Assembly (NCBI RefSeq): GCF_001950255.1
Contig: NZ_BDJK01000008.1
Location: 1-40,892, forward strand
Reading direction: 5' to 3'
DNA length: 40,892 nt
DNA from: Carboxydothermus pertinax
GTDB lineage: Bacteria; Bacillota; Z-2901; Carboxydothermales; Carboxydothermaceae
This document shows positions 16,331-25,876 of this stretch, piece by piece. The notes under the pieces were generated by a model, which was not told the origin of the DNA, did not search any database, and saw only the letters and a list, made by a program, of their open reading frames with translations. How positions within the stretch are numbered: position 1 is the stretch's first letter; each line of letters starts with the position of its first letter. A program made the position numbers and the translations under genes.

Positions 16331-17896
16331 TTGAAAAAAGAAAGCCACACCCAGGAAATAGAAGAACGGTATCAAGCGCTTTTTTCCAATGCAGCGGCGG
16401 TAAAGGCTTTGACCCAGGCAGTAGCCAGTAGCCTGGGGCCAAAAGGCTTGGATACTATGCTGGTAGATAGATTCGGGGAAGTGGTAGTTACCAATGATGG
16501 GGTAACTATTTTAACCCTGATGGAAGCCCAGCATCCGGCAGCCCGGATGGTGGTCAACATGGCCCGGGCCCAGGAACGGGAAGTAGGTGATGGCACTACC
16601 ACCGCTGCGGTTTTAGCGGGGGCTTTAGTTTCCGAAGGAGTTAACCAAATTTTAAAGGGTGTTCCTGTTTCTAAAGTTTTAGGGGGTATGACTAAAGCTT
16701 TAAATCATGCCCTTTCTCTTATTAAGAAACGTTCCCTTAAAGTTAAAAGTATTAGGGACGAAAAACTTTTGGCTGCTGCAAAGATTGCCGGCAGGGGTGA
16801 TGAAAGGGTAGCGGTGATAATAAGAGAGGCTGCTGCTCTTTTAGAAGAAAAACTTCTTGACCCAGGGTTTAAACTTGCGGATTTAGTACTTGCCAAAGTA
16901 GGAGCTACCACATCCTTAATTCCCGGAGTAGTTATAAATAAAGCTCCCCTGTGGGAGGATGGTTCTAGGAAAATTGCTGGAGTTCACCTTTTGGTTTTAG
17001 ATGATGGTTTATATCCGGAAGAAGTGGAAGGGGAAGCTTTGTCTTCCGAAGCTGGGTTTGCCCAGTATCTAAATAACCAAAAGATTTTTCAGGAAAATCT
17101 TTATAAACTGAAAGAATTAGGGGTAAACCTGGTGGTTTTAACCCGAGGTATTAGCGATACCGCCGAAGAGTTTTGTTACGAAAACGATATAATGGTGATA
17201 ACCAGGATTACCCAAAAAGAGTTAAAACGACTTTTGGAGTTTACCGGAGCTCGGGCAGCTAAAAGGAGTTCTTTAAATAAACCGGCTGCGGAGCTCAAAA
17301 AAGTCTTGGGTTATGCCCAAACCGCTCTTTACGATGCCAAGCTTTCATTAACAGTTATCGAAGGGGGTGCTGGAAAACCTACCGCTACCATTTTAGTCGG
17401 GGCTGCTACCGATGAAGTGGTGGATGAGCAAGAGAGGATTGCTAAAGATGCGGCGGGAAGTTTTGAGGCAGCGTATCGGTTTGGCGTTTTACCAGGAGGG
17501 GGTTCTTTTCTGCTTTACTTAAGCCGGGAAGTTGAAAGCCTAAAAAATCAGCTAGCGGGTATGGAAAGTTACGGCGTCATGGCTTTTGCCGAAGCGCTCA
17601 AAGTGCCTTTTAGGGTGATGGCTGAAAATGCTGGTTTTAACGGGCTGGAAAAATTGGGTGATTTAATGACCCTTCAGGTCCAAAAAAATAATTATGCTTT
17701 AGGTTTGGATTTTGAAACCGGTGAATTTATTGATATGCTGGCCAAAGACGTGGTTGACCCTGCTGAAGTGGTTTATCAGGCGGTAAAAAATGCCAGCGAG
17801 GTGGCTATTTCGTTATTGAAAATTAATACCATTATAAAAATGAAAGATTATGAAGTTTTAAAGGAAGGTGAGCAGGAAGATGGAGGAAAAAGATAA
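16331..17896 (+). CDS. Archaeal-like (group III) chaperonin, thermosome/CCT-related
   Basis: An ATP-driven folding-chamber subunit of 521 residues that resembles thermosome/CCT, not GroEL. Visible motifs: [14 protein letters not shown] (33–46), TNDGVTIL (54–61), [12 protein letters not shown] (86–97, with D87 in the nucleotide site), catalytic Asp D373 in ERIAKDA, and PGGG (388–391). The apical segment at about 232–275 aligns with the helical-protrusion region that forms a built-in lid in group II, so no GroES is expected. The C-terminus ends EQEDGGKR, without the Gly-Met tail of GroEL. TTG at 16331 follows AGGAGG (16316–16321), preferred over an ATG at 16295 inside hrcA. It sits between hrcA and grpE. 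I recall this gene class in Carboxydothermus described as group III chaperonins. Confidence 0.95.
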   Translation: MKKESHTQEIEERYQALFSNAAAVKALTQAVASSLGPKGLDTMLVDRFGEVVVTNDGVTILTLMEAQHPAARMVVNMARAQEREVGDGTTTAAVLAGALVSEGVNQILKGVPVSKVLGGMTKALNHALSLIKKRSLKVKSIRDEKLLAAAKIAGRGDERVAVIIREAAALLEEKLLDPGFKLADLVLAKVGATTSLIPGVVINKAPLWEDGSRKIAGVHLLVLDDGLYPEEVEGEALSSEAGFAQYLNNQKIFQENLYKLKELGVNLVVLTRGISDTAEEFCYENDIMVITRITQKELKRLLEFTGARAAKRSSLNKPAAELKKVLGYAQTALYDAKLSLTVIEGGAGKPTATILVGAATDEVVDEQERIAKDAAGSFEAAYRFGVLPGGGSFLLYLSREVESLKNQLAGMESYGVMAFAEALKVPFRVMAENAGFNGLEKLGDLMTLQVQKNNYALGLDFETGEFIDMLAKDVVDPAEVVYQAVKNASEVAISLLKINTIIKMKDYEVLKEGEQEDGGKR

Positions 17897-18452
17897 AGAG
17901 GAAAAAATAACTGAAGAGAAGTTGGAACAGGAAGATAAAGAAGAGATTGCTGTGTCTCAAGAAGAGGATGGGAAAAAGTTGGAAGAAGAATACAAAAAAT
18001 TAGAAGAAGAATACAATAAGCTTTTAGATGAACATAATCGCTTAAAGAATCAGTATTTAAGGTTGTATGCGGATTTTGATAATTACCGCAAAAGAGCCCA
18101 AAAAGAAAAAGAAGAGCTTTTAAAGTATGAGGGCTTTGAGTTGTTACGTAAGCTTCTCTCAGTGCTTGACAATTTTGAAAGAGCTTTAAAAGAAAAAGAT
18201 AGCGAACCCAATAAGGTAATTGAAGGGGTTTTACTCACTCACCGGCAGTTATTAGAAATTTTGAATCAACAAGAGGTAAAGGTTATTGAGGCCCAAGGCC
18301 AACCCTTTAATCCTGAACTCCACGAGGCCTTAATGGTGGAGGTGCGAGAAGATTTGGAAGAAAATACAGTTATTGAAGAACTAGTGAAAGGGTATTTTTA
18401 TAAAGATAAAATTTTACGTCCAGCTTTAGTGAAAGTTTCGAAAAAACAATAA
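17880..18452 (+). CDS. grpE: Nucleotide exchange factor GrpE
   Basis: GrpE releases ADP from DnaK. The 190-residue protein has a highly charged, coiled-coil N-terminus (Glu/Lys-rich to about residue 60), the family motif LYADFDNYRKRAQKEKEEL near 60–80, and the beta domain with EVKVIEAQGQPFNPELHEA and KGYFYKDKILRPALVKVS. ATG at 17880 follows AAGGTGAG (17866–17872); an in-frame GTG at 17868 falls inside that site. It overlaps the chaperonin end by 17 bases, so their translation is probably coupled. Confidence 0.95.
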   Translation: MEEKDKEEKITEEKLEQEDKEEIAVSQEEDGKKLEEEYKKLEEEYNKLLDEHNRLKNQYLRLYADFDNYRKRAQKEKEELLKYEGFELLRKLLSVLDNFERALKEKDSEPNKVIEGVLLTHRQLLEILNQQEVKVIEAQGQPFNPELHEALMVEVREDLEENTVIEELVKGYFYKDKILRPALVKVSKKQ

Positions 18453-18467
18453 CATTTAAGGGGGTAG

Positions 18468-20282
<1,815 letters not shown>

Positions 20283-20307
20283 CTACCCGCAAAAGGCGGT
20301 GAGGTAA

Positions 20308-21456
20308 TTGAAGCGGGATTATTACGAAGTATTAGGGGTAGCAAAAAACGCTACCCCTGAAGAAATAAAAAAGGCTTACCGAAAATTGGCGCGCAAGTAT
20401 CACCCGGATGTTAATAAAGACGATCCCAATGCTGCAGAAAAATTTAAGGAAATTAACGAAGCTTATGAAGTTTTATCCGATCCGGAAAAAAGGGCCCGCT
20501 ATGACCAATTTGGCCATGCGGGAGTAGATGGGAATTTTGCCGGCCAAGGAGGTTTTAGTGGCGGGGCCGGCATTAATTTTGAAGATATTTTTGGCAGTTT
20601 TGGCGGTTTTGGTGACCTTTTTGATATGGTTTTTGGTGGTGGGAGAAAATCCCGCCCGGGCCCTGTTCCCGGCGATGACTTAGAGGCGGTTTTAGAGCTT
20701 ACTTTAGAGGAAGCGGTTTTTGGCGGGGAAAAAGAAATTAAAGTGACCCGGACCGAAACCTGCAGCCATTGCCACGGCAATGGAGCAGAACCGGGGACTC
20801 CCATCATCACCTGTCCAACCTGTCAGGGACGGGGACAGATTCACCAGGAAGTTAAAACTCTGTTTGGCCGGATGGTGAGAAGCCAGGTTTGTTCCACGTG
20901 CCGGGGGGAAGGTAAAATTCCGAAAACCCCTTGCCGGGAGTGTGGGGGAAGCGGTCTTGTGCGGAAGAGCCGTTCTCTTACTGTGAAAATTCCCCCGGGG
21001 ATTGACCACGGGCATAGACTTAGAATTGCTGGAGGTGGGGAAGCGGGACGTTACGGTGGCCCTCCAGGAGATTTGTTTGTATATATAAAAATTAAGCCCC
21101 ACAAGCTCTTTAAACGGGAAGACATTCACCTAAAACTGGAAAAAGAAATTACTTTTGTTCAGGCAGCTTTAGGAGCAAAGGTAGAAATACCGACTATCGA
21201 CGGCGGAACAGAAATTTTAGAAATTCCCGAAGGAACCCAAACCGGTACGGTTTTTACGCTAAAAGGTAAGGGAGTTCCCGTGGTAAATGGCTCAGGCCGG
21301 GGAAATCTTTATGTAGCGGTAAAAGTAGTGACCCCGACCAAACTTACCGAACGACAAAAACAGCTTTTGCGCGAGTTTGAGGAAATATCGAAGCAAAAAA
21401 AAGAGGAAACCCTAAAAGAAAAATTTAATAAATTTAAAAATAAATTTGCGTTATAA
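20308..21456 (+). CDS. dnaJ: Co-chaperone DnaJ (Hsp40)
   Basis: DnaJ stimulates DnaK ATPase and hands over substrates. The 382-residue type I protein has a J domain (1–70, HPD in KYHPDVNKD), a Gly/Phe-rich linker (about 75–115), four zinc-binding repeats ([32 protein letters not shown]; about 150–215) and the C-terminal beta domains. The start is TTG at 20308 behind GGCGGTGAGG, giving [11 protein letters not shown]. It follows dnaK by 25 bases and is the last chaperone gene in the operon. Confidence 0.97.
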   Translation: MKRDYYEVLGVAKNATPEEIKKAYRKLARKYHPDVNKDDPNAAEKFKEINEAYEVLSDPEKRARYDQFGHAGVDGNFAGQGGFSGGAGINFEDIFGSFGGFGDLFDMVFGGGRKSRPGPVPGDDLEAVLELTLEEAVFGGEKEIKVTRTETCSHCHGNGAEPGTPIITCPTCQGRGQIHQEVKTLFGRMVRSQVCSTCRGEGKIPKTPCRECGGSGLVRKSRSLTVKIPPGIDHGHRLRIAGGGEAGRYGGPPGDLFVYIKIKPHKLFKREDIHLKLEKEITFVQAALGAKVEIPTIDGGTEILEIPEGTQTGTVFTLKGKGVPVVNGSGRGNLYVAVKVVTPTKLTERQKQLLREFEEISKQKKEETLKEKFNKFKNKFAL

Positions 21457-21482
21457 TTTATAAAAAAAGACAGGTGAGGCCG

Positions 21483-22400
21483 GTGAAATATCTTGAAGTT
21501 GCGGTGGAAGTGGAAAGCGGTTTTACGGAAACGGTAGCGGATCTTTTTTGGGAATTCAACACCGGGGGGGTAAGCATAGAAGACCCCCTTTTACTTTGGC
21601 AGTACATTAATGCCCAAATGTGGGATGCTTATGAATTCCCGGAAAAGGTTTTACAGGCCGAAAGAGCAACGGTCCGGGCTTATTTTCCTTTAACGGCAGA
21701 TATTCATACCTTATTAGGGCAGATTAATGAAAAGTTAAAAGCTCTAGCTATCCCTTTTAACCTTTATTTCCAGGAAATAGATGACGAAGCCTGGGCTAAT
21801 AGCTGGAAAAAATATTTTAAACCAATTGCAGTGGGGGAATTTTTAATAAAACCCACCTGGGAAAAGTTACCTTCCGGAGAAGAAAATAAAAAAGTTATTG
21901 AAATCGATCCGGGAATGGCTTTTGGTACTGGAACCCACGATACCACCGCCTTGGTTTTAGAAGCCTTGCCTAAGTATATCGCTCCGGGTAAAGTAGTGGC
22001 CGATGTGGGTACCGGTTCAGGGATTTTAGCCATAGCTTCTGCCCTTTTAGGAGCAGAGCATGTTTATGCTGTAGATATTGACCCGGTGGCGGTAAAAGTT
22101 GCCCGGGAAAATGTTATTTTAAATCGGCTTTCTGGTAAAGTTTCTGTAATTGAAAATGATCTTTTACACGGTTTTGCTACCCAGGTAAATGTAATTATTG
22201 CCAATATTATTGCAGCTGTAATTAAAGAGTTGGCCCCGGACGCTTTTAAAAAGCTTACTCCTGGAGGGATTTTCATTGGTTCCGGGATAATTTTGGAACG
22301 AGAACAAGAGGTTTTAGATAAACTTTTGGAATCGGGCTTTACTTTTGTGGAAAGGCAAAACCGTGGTGGTTGGTCCCTTTTGGTTGTACGAAAGGAGTAG
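21483..22400 (+). CDS. prmA: Ribosomal protein L11 methyltransferase
   Basis: PrmA trimethylates ribosomal protein L11 using SAM. The 305-residue protein has an N-terminal substrate-recognition region (about 1–110), the SAM-binding Rossmann domain with GMAFGTGTHDTTALVLEAL and VADVGTGSGILAIA, and IIANIIAAVIKELAP (related to the NPPY-like motif). GTG at 21483 follows AGGTGAGG (21472–21479); a GTG at 21474 lies within that site. prmA and rsmE following dnaJ is the common Firmicute order. Confidence 0.95.
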   Translation: MKYLEVAVEVESGFTETVADLFWEFNTGGVSIEDPLLLWQYINAQMWDAYEFPEKVLQAERATVRAYFPLTADIHTLLGQINEKLKALAIPFNLYFQEIDDEAWANSWKKYFKPIAVGEFLIKPTWEKLPSGEENKKVIEIDPGMAFGTGTHDTTALVLEALPKYIAPGKVVADVGTGSGILAIASALLGAEHVYAVDIDPVAVKVARENVILNRLSGKVSVIENDLLHGFATQVNVIIANIIAAVIKELAPDAFKKLTPGGIFIGSGIILEREQEVLDKLLESGFTFVERQNRGGWSLLVVRKE

Positions 22401-22407
22401 GTTTGAC

Positions 22408-23154
22408 GTGCCTTATTTTTTTCTACCCCCTGGTCAAATCCAGGGGGATTATGCTTATCTTACCGGTGAAGATGCCCGGCATGTGACAAAAGTTTTAAGA
22501 ATAAAGCCCGGGGAAAAACTAACTTTGCAGGATGAACAAGATTTTCGCTATTACTGCCAGGTCGTAGCGGTACGCAAAGATCTGGTTCAATTGAAGATTC
22601 TTGCTAAAAAATATGTAAAAACAGTCCCACCGGTAGAAGTTACTTTAGTTCAGGGAGTAGCTAAAGGTGAAAAAATGGATTTTATTATCCAAAAGGCTAC
22701 GGAAATAGGAGTATTTCGCGTTATTCCCGTGGAAACCCAGCGAACGGTTGTAATTTTTGATGAGCGAAAGAAAAAAGAACGTCGGGAAAGGTGGCAAAAA
22801 ATAGCTTATGAAGCAGCAAAACAAGCGGGAGTTAGCCGGGTTCCAAAAATTTTGCCGGTTATTGATTTAAAAGCCCTTCCAGAATTTCTGGGAAATACTC
22901 TTCTTTTAGTTCCTTATGAAGGGGAAGAACAAATTTCGTTAAAAAAAGTTTTAAAAGAAACGCCGGTTAAGAAAGTAACGGTGGTCATTGGACCGGAAGG
23001 GGGATTTGCCCCTGGGGAAATTGAATACTTAAAAACTCTTGGATCAAAGACAGTAAGCTTAGGACCGAGAATATTGCGAACCGAAACAGCGGCCATAGCA
23101 ACTCTATCCCTGGTTTTATATCAATGGGGTGACCTTGGAGGAGATTTTACGTGA
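22408..23154 (+). CDS. rsmE: 16S rRNA (uracil1498-N3)-methyltransferase RsmE
   Basis: A SPOUT-fold enzyme that methylates U1498 of 16S rRNA. The 248-residue protein has an N-terminal PUA-like part (about 1–70) and the trefoil-knot SAM domain with KGEKMDFIIQKATEIGV, VIGPEGGFAPGEIE and LGPRILRTETAAIATL, all diagnostic. GTG at 22408 follows AAAGGAG (22391–22397). Its stop overlaps the mtaB GTG by four bases. Confidence 0.95.
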   Translation: MPYFFLPPGQIQGDYAYLTGEDARHVTKVLRIKPGEKLTLQDEQDFRYYCQVVAVRKDLVQLKILAKKYVKTVPPVEVTLVQGVAKGEKMDFIIQKATEIGVFRVIPVETQRTVVIFDERKKKERRERWQKIAYEAAKQAGVSRVPKILPVIDLKALPEFLGNTLLLVPYEGEEQISLKKVLKETPVKKVTVVIGPEGGFAPGEIEYLKTLGSKTVSLGPRILRTETAAIATLSLVLYQWGDLGGDFT

Positions 23155-24455
23155 AAAAGGTAGCTTTTTACACCTTAGGATGTAAAGTAAACCAGTACGA
23201 AACCGAAGCGTTAAAAGGGGCTTTTCAGGAAAAAGGATATGAGGTCGTGGATTTTAATGATTACGCCGATGCTTATATAATTAATACCTGTACTGTTACC
23301 CATTTAAGTGACCGGAAATCCCGACAGATGATTAGAAAAGCAGCCCAAAAAAATCCCGAGGCGGTGATTGCAGCGGTGGGCTGTTATGCCCAGGTAGCTC
23401 CGGAAGAAGTTTTAAAGATACCCGAAGTAAATCTGGTCTTGGGAACCGTTCATAAAAATCGTCTGGTAGAACTGGTGGAAAAAGTTTTTGCTGACCGAAA
23501 AAAAATTAATGCCGTGGCTAGTTTTGAAGAACTTGCCGAATTTGAGGAAATGCCTTTAAAACTTACCCCGGGGAAAGCCCGGGCGTTTGTTAAGATTCAA
23601 GAAGGGTGTAATAGTTACTGTGCTTACTGCATTATACCGTATGCCCGGGGGCCCCTTAGAAGCCGTAAGCTTACGGAAGTAGTGGCGGAGGTGAAAAGCC
23701 TTACCCAAAAGGGCTTTTCGGAAATAGTGCTTACGGGCATTCATACGGGAGCTTACGGCCAGGAGAAAAAAGAGCTTCCCAAGCTTGCTGATTTAGTAGA
23801 AGAATTATTTAAAATTCCAGAACTTAAAAGACTGCGCTTAAGTTCCATTGAACCCCAGGACTTTACCCTAGATTTACTAGAAGTACTGGCAAATAGCCCA
23901 AAATTTTGCCGCCATCTCCATCTTCCCTTACAAAGCGGTGATGACGAGATCTTAAAAGCTATGCGGCGAAAATATACCGCTTCTGAGTATTTAAGATTAA
24001 TTGAAACTATAAAAGAACGTATTCCTGATATTGCTTTAACATCCGATGTTATTGTTGGTTTTCCCCGGGAAACCGAACAGCAGTTTTTAAACAGCTATAA
24101 TTTAATTAAAAAAGCTGGTTTTATGGATGTTCACGTTTTTAAATTTTCTCCTAGGTACGGTACTCTGGCAGCTAAAATGCCTGGACAGGTACCAGAGCGG
24201 GAAAAAGAGCGGCGAAGTTTGTTGTTAATTAATTTAAAAGGTGAACTTTTTACCAACTATGCGTCGAAATTTATTGGTAAAACCTTAGAGGTTGTGCCGG
24301 AAGAATTGGGAAATGAAGGCCTTTGGGAAGGGCATAGCGATAATTATTTAAAAGTTAAATTTTCCGGCAATAATATTAAAAGAGGGAAAATTTATCCGGT
24401 AAAAATTACGGAAGTAAAAGAGGGATACGTTTTAGGGGAAATGCTAAATAACTAA
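23151..24455 (+). CDS. mtaB: tRNA t6A37 methylthiotransferase MtaB
   Basis: A radical SAM enzyme that adds a methylthio group to t6A at position 37 of ANN-decoding tRNAs. The 434-residue protein has the N-terminal methylthiotransferase domain (FYTLGCKVNQYETEALKG, NTCTVTHLSDRKSRQ, VGCYAQV, supplying three cluster cysteines), a radical SAM core with CNSYCAYCIIPYARGPLRSR (three Cys), LPLQSGDDEILKAMRRKY, and a C-terminal TRAM-like domain. The start KKVAFYTLGCKVNQ and the position after rsmE match B. subtilis YqeV-type MtaB rather than MiaB or RimO. GTG start behind GGAGG, with a four-base overlap with rsmE. Confidence 0.93.
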   Translation: MKKVAFYTLGCKVNQYETEALKGAFQEKGYEVVDFNDYADAYIINTCTVTHLSDRKSRQMIRKAAQKNPEAVIAAVGCYAQVAPEEVLKIPEVNLVLGTVHKNRLVELVEKVFADRKKINAVASFEELAEFEEMPLKLTPGKARAFVKIQEGCNSYCAYCIIPYARGPLRSRKLTEVVAEVKSLTQKGFSEIVLTGIHTGAYGQEKKELPKLADLVEELFKIPELKRLRLSSIEPQDFTLDLLEVLANSPKFCRHLHLPLQSGDDEILKAMRRKYTASEYLRLIETIKERIPDIALTSDVIVGFPRETEQQFLNSYNLIKKAGFMDVHVFKFSPRYGTLAAKMPGQVPEREKERRSLLLINLKGELFTNYASKFIGKTLEVVPEELGNEGLWEGHSDNYLKVKFSGNNIKRGKIYPVKITEVKEGYVLGEMLNN

Positions 24456-24463
24456 AATTTTTC

Positions 24464-24492
24464 TTGCCAGCAGGAATTTAATAGTGTATTGT
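24464..24492 (+). promoter_or_regulatory. Possible promoter before the HIT-protein gene
   Basis: TTGCCA (24464–24469) and TATTGT (24487–24492) are spaced by 17 bases with TG just before the -10. It lies in the 99-base gap after mtaB; no strong terminator hairpin was seen in that gap, so read-through from mtaB is also possible. Confidence 0.4.
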
Positions 24493-24522
24493 AGAATTAT
24501 CTCCTCTTGTAAGGATTGGATT

Positions 24523-24553
24523 ATACCTTTCTCCCGGGGGGAGGTGAAGGTAT
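24523..24553 (+). promoter_or_regulatory. Hairpin enclosing the ribosome-binding site of the HIT gene
   Basis: ATACCTT (24523–24529) pairs with AAGGTAT (24547–24553), and CTCCC (24531–24535) pairs with GGGAG (24539–24543), with small bulges. The paired region contains the GGGGAGGTGA Shine-Dalgarno sequence and ends one base before the ATG at 24555, so folding would hide the site. It is not followed by a T-run. Confidence 0.5.
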
Positions 24554-24554
24554 T

Positions 24555-24893
24555 ATGGACTGTCTCTTCTGCAAAATTGCCCGGAAAGAAATTCCCTCGG
24601 CGCTAGTTTATGAAGACGACTTAATGGTAGCTTTTCGTGACATCAATCCGGTAGCACCGGTGCATATACTAATTGTACCTAAAGAGCACGTGGAAAGCCT
24701 TGCGGATTTAGGAGAACAACACCGGGAGCTTGCTGGACACTTGCTACTAAAAGCCCGGGAAATTGCCGAAAGGGAAGGAATCAGTGAGTCGGGATATCGC
24801 CTGGTGTCCAATTGCAGAAAAGATGGCGGTCAAGAGATTTACCACCTCCATTTCCACTTAATTGGCGGTAAACGGCTGGGAAAGTTTGCCTGA
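24555..24893 (+). CDS. HIT family nucleotide-binding protein (HinT type)
   Basis: Histidine-triad proteins hydrolyse purine nucleotide phosphoramidates such as AMP-lysine. The 112-residue length is typical of HinT. It has CLFCKIARKEIPSALVYEDD at the N-terminus (two cysteines, as in zinc-binding HinT forms), APVHILIVPKEH, and the triad YHLHFHLIGG near the C-terminus. An earlier in-frame start at 24516 would add 13 unrelated residues; ATG at 24555 follows GGGGAGGTGA and matches family N-termini. HinT before rpsU and yqeY is a common Firmicute order. Confidence 0.93.
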   Translation: MDCLFCKIARKEIPSALVYEDDLMVAFRDINPVAPVHILIVPKEHVESLADLGEQHRELAGHLLLKAREIAEREGISESGYRLVSNCRKDGGQEIYHLHFHLIGGKRLGKFA

Positions 24894-24934
24894 TTAAGGC
24901 GGTAAAAGGGGTGGTATGGAGGGAGGGATAGAAA

Positions 24935-25114
24935 GTGGCAGAAGTTAGAGTTGGCAAAAATGAAACTTTAGATAGCGCGCTCAAACGCTTTAAAAGATCG
25001 TGCCAGAAAGCCGGCTTAATGGCTGAAATGCGCAAAAGGGAACATTACGAAAAACCGAGCGTGAGAAGGAAAAAGAAGGCTCAAGCCAAAAATAAGAAAA
25101 AGCGTTATGCCTAA
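24935..25114 (+). CDS. rpsU: 30S ribosomal protein S21
   Basis: S21 is a small, very basic ribosomal protein near the platform and anti-Shine-Dalgarno region. The 59-codon gene reads (M)[20 protein letters not shown], then [20 protein letters not shown] and a Lys/Arg-rich tail, matching S21. GTG at 24935 follows GGAGGGAGG (24918–24926). It lies 41 bases after the HIT gene and 9 bases before yqeY, the usual rpsU–yqeY pairing. Confidence 0.95.
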   Translation: MAEVRVGKNETLDSALKRFKRSCQKAGLMAEMRKREHYEKPSVRRKKKAQAKNKKKRYA

Positions 25115-25123
25115 GGTGATTGT

Positions 25124-25570
25124 ATGTTAAACCGTATTGAACACGATTTAAAAGAAAGCATGAAACAAAGGGCAGCAGGAAAAGTAAGGCTTAATGTTTT
25201 AAGGATGGTAAAAGCAGCTATAAAAAATGCTGAAATAGAACGGGGAAGAAGTTTAACCGACGAAGAAATCCTTGGAATAATCCAAAAAGAAATCAAATCC
25301 CGCAAAGAAGTCCTACCCAACTATGAAAAGGCCGGACGAACCGAGGAAATTGCCAAAATAAATGAGGAAGTAAAAATCCTTAAAAGTTACCTTCCAGCTC
25401 AGTTAAAGGAGGCAGAGCTAGAAGAAATTATAAGGCAAACCATGGTGGAAGTTGGAGCTACAAAACTTTCGGACATTGGAAAAGTAATGCCAGCGGTAAT
25501 GGCTAAAGTAAAAGGTCGGGCTGATGGGCGGGTAGTATCGGAGTTAGTAAAAAAGCTTTTAACAAATTAA
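25124..25570 (+). CDS. yqeY: GatB/YqeY domain protein
   Basis: A 148-residue soluble helical protein of the YqeY family, related to the tRNA-binding tail domain of the GatB amidotransferase subunit. Motifs include EHDLKESMKQRAAGKVRLNVLRM-type N-terminus, DEEILGIIQKEIKSRKE, and LSDIGKVMPAVMAKVKGRADGR near the C-terminus. Its cellular role is not well established; its placement beside rpsU suggests translation. The gene is followed directly by a terminator. Confidence 0.92.
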   Translation: MLNRIEHDLKESMKQRAAGKVRLNVLRMVKAAIKNAEIERGRSLTDEEILGIIQKEIKSRKEVLPNYEKAGRTEEIAKINEEVKILKSYLPAQLKEAELEEIIRQTMVEVGATKLSDIGKVMPAVMAKVKGRADGRVVSELVKKLLTN

Positions 25571-25574
25571 CATG

Positions 25575-25619
25575 AAAACCCTTCCGGCTGCATATTGATG
25601 TAGCAGGGAGGGTTTTTTT
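25575..25619 (+). terminator. Terminator-like hairpin overlapping the yqfC ribosome site
   Basis: AAAACCCTTCC (25575–25585) pairs with GGAGGGTTTT (25607–25616) with one mismatch, and CTGC (25588–25591) pairs with GCAG (25603–25606) inside; a T-run follows. The GGAGGG of the right arm is also the Shine-Dalgarno site for yqfC (ATG at 25620), so termination after yqeY and translation of yqfC compete for the same bases. Confidence 0.8.
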
Positions 25620-25871
25620 ATGCCTAAAAAGTGGACAATTTCTCCGGGAGAAATTTTTGCCGATTTACCACGGGTAGTTTTTTTAGGCAGTGAAATGGTG
25701 ATAGTAGAAGGCCACAAAGGGATTTTAGCATATTCACCGGAAGTAATAAAAATAAGCCGGCTTAAAGAAAAAATAATCCTTAAAGGAAAAAACTTAGAAA
25801 TATTTTTAATTACTCCTGATGAACTGCAAATTACCGGACAGATTGAACGGGTATGCTTTGAAAGGGGGTAA
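25620..25871 (+). CDS. yqfC: Sporulation protein YqfC
   Basis: An 83-residue protein of the YabP/YqfC family: LPRVVFLGSEMVIVEGHKGILAYSPEVIKI with its beta-rich body, then KGKNLEIFLITPDELQITGQIERVCFE. In B. subtilis yqfC is under mother-cell sigma-E control and precedes yqfD, as here. The start is ATG at 25620 behind GGAGGG in the preceding hairpin. No convincing sigma-E promoter was found in the short gap; GCATATT at 25590 resembles a sigma-E -35 but lacks a -10. Molecular function unknown. Confidence 0.9.
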   Translation: MPKKWTISPGEIFADLPRVVFLGSEMVIVEGHKGILAYSPEVIKISRLKEKIILKGKNLEIFLITPDELQITGQIERVCFERG

Positions 25872-25876
25872 TTTTT

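Noticed and set aside
24456-24554. T-box or other large leader RNA before the HIT gene
   Set aside because: No T-box sequence or specifier stem was found, and the HIT gene is not an amino-acid gene. Only the local hairpin is supported.
25590-25596. Sigma-E promoter for yqfC based on GCATATT
   Set aside because: It resembles the -35, but no CATACANT-like -10 lies at the right distance before the yqfC start.
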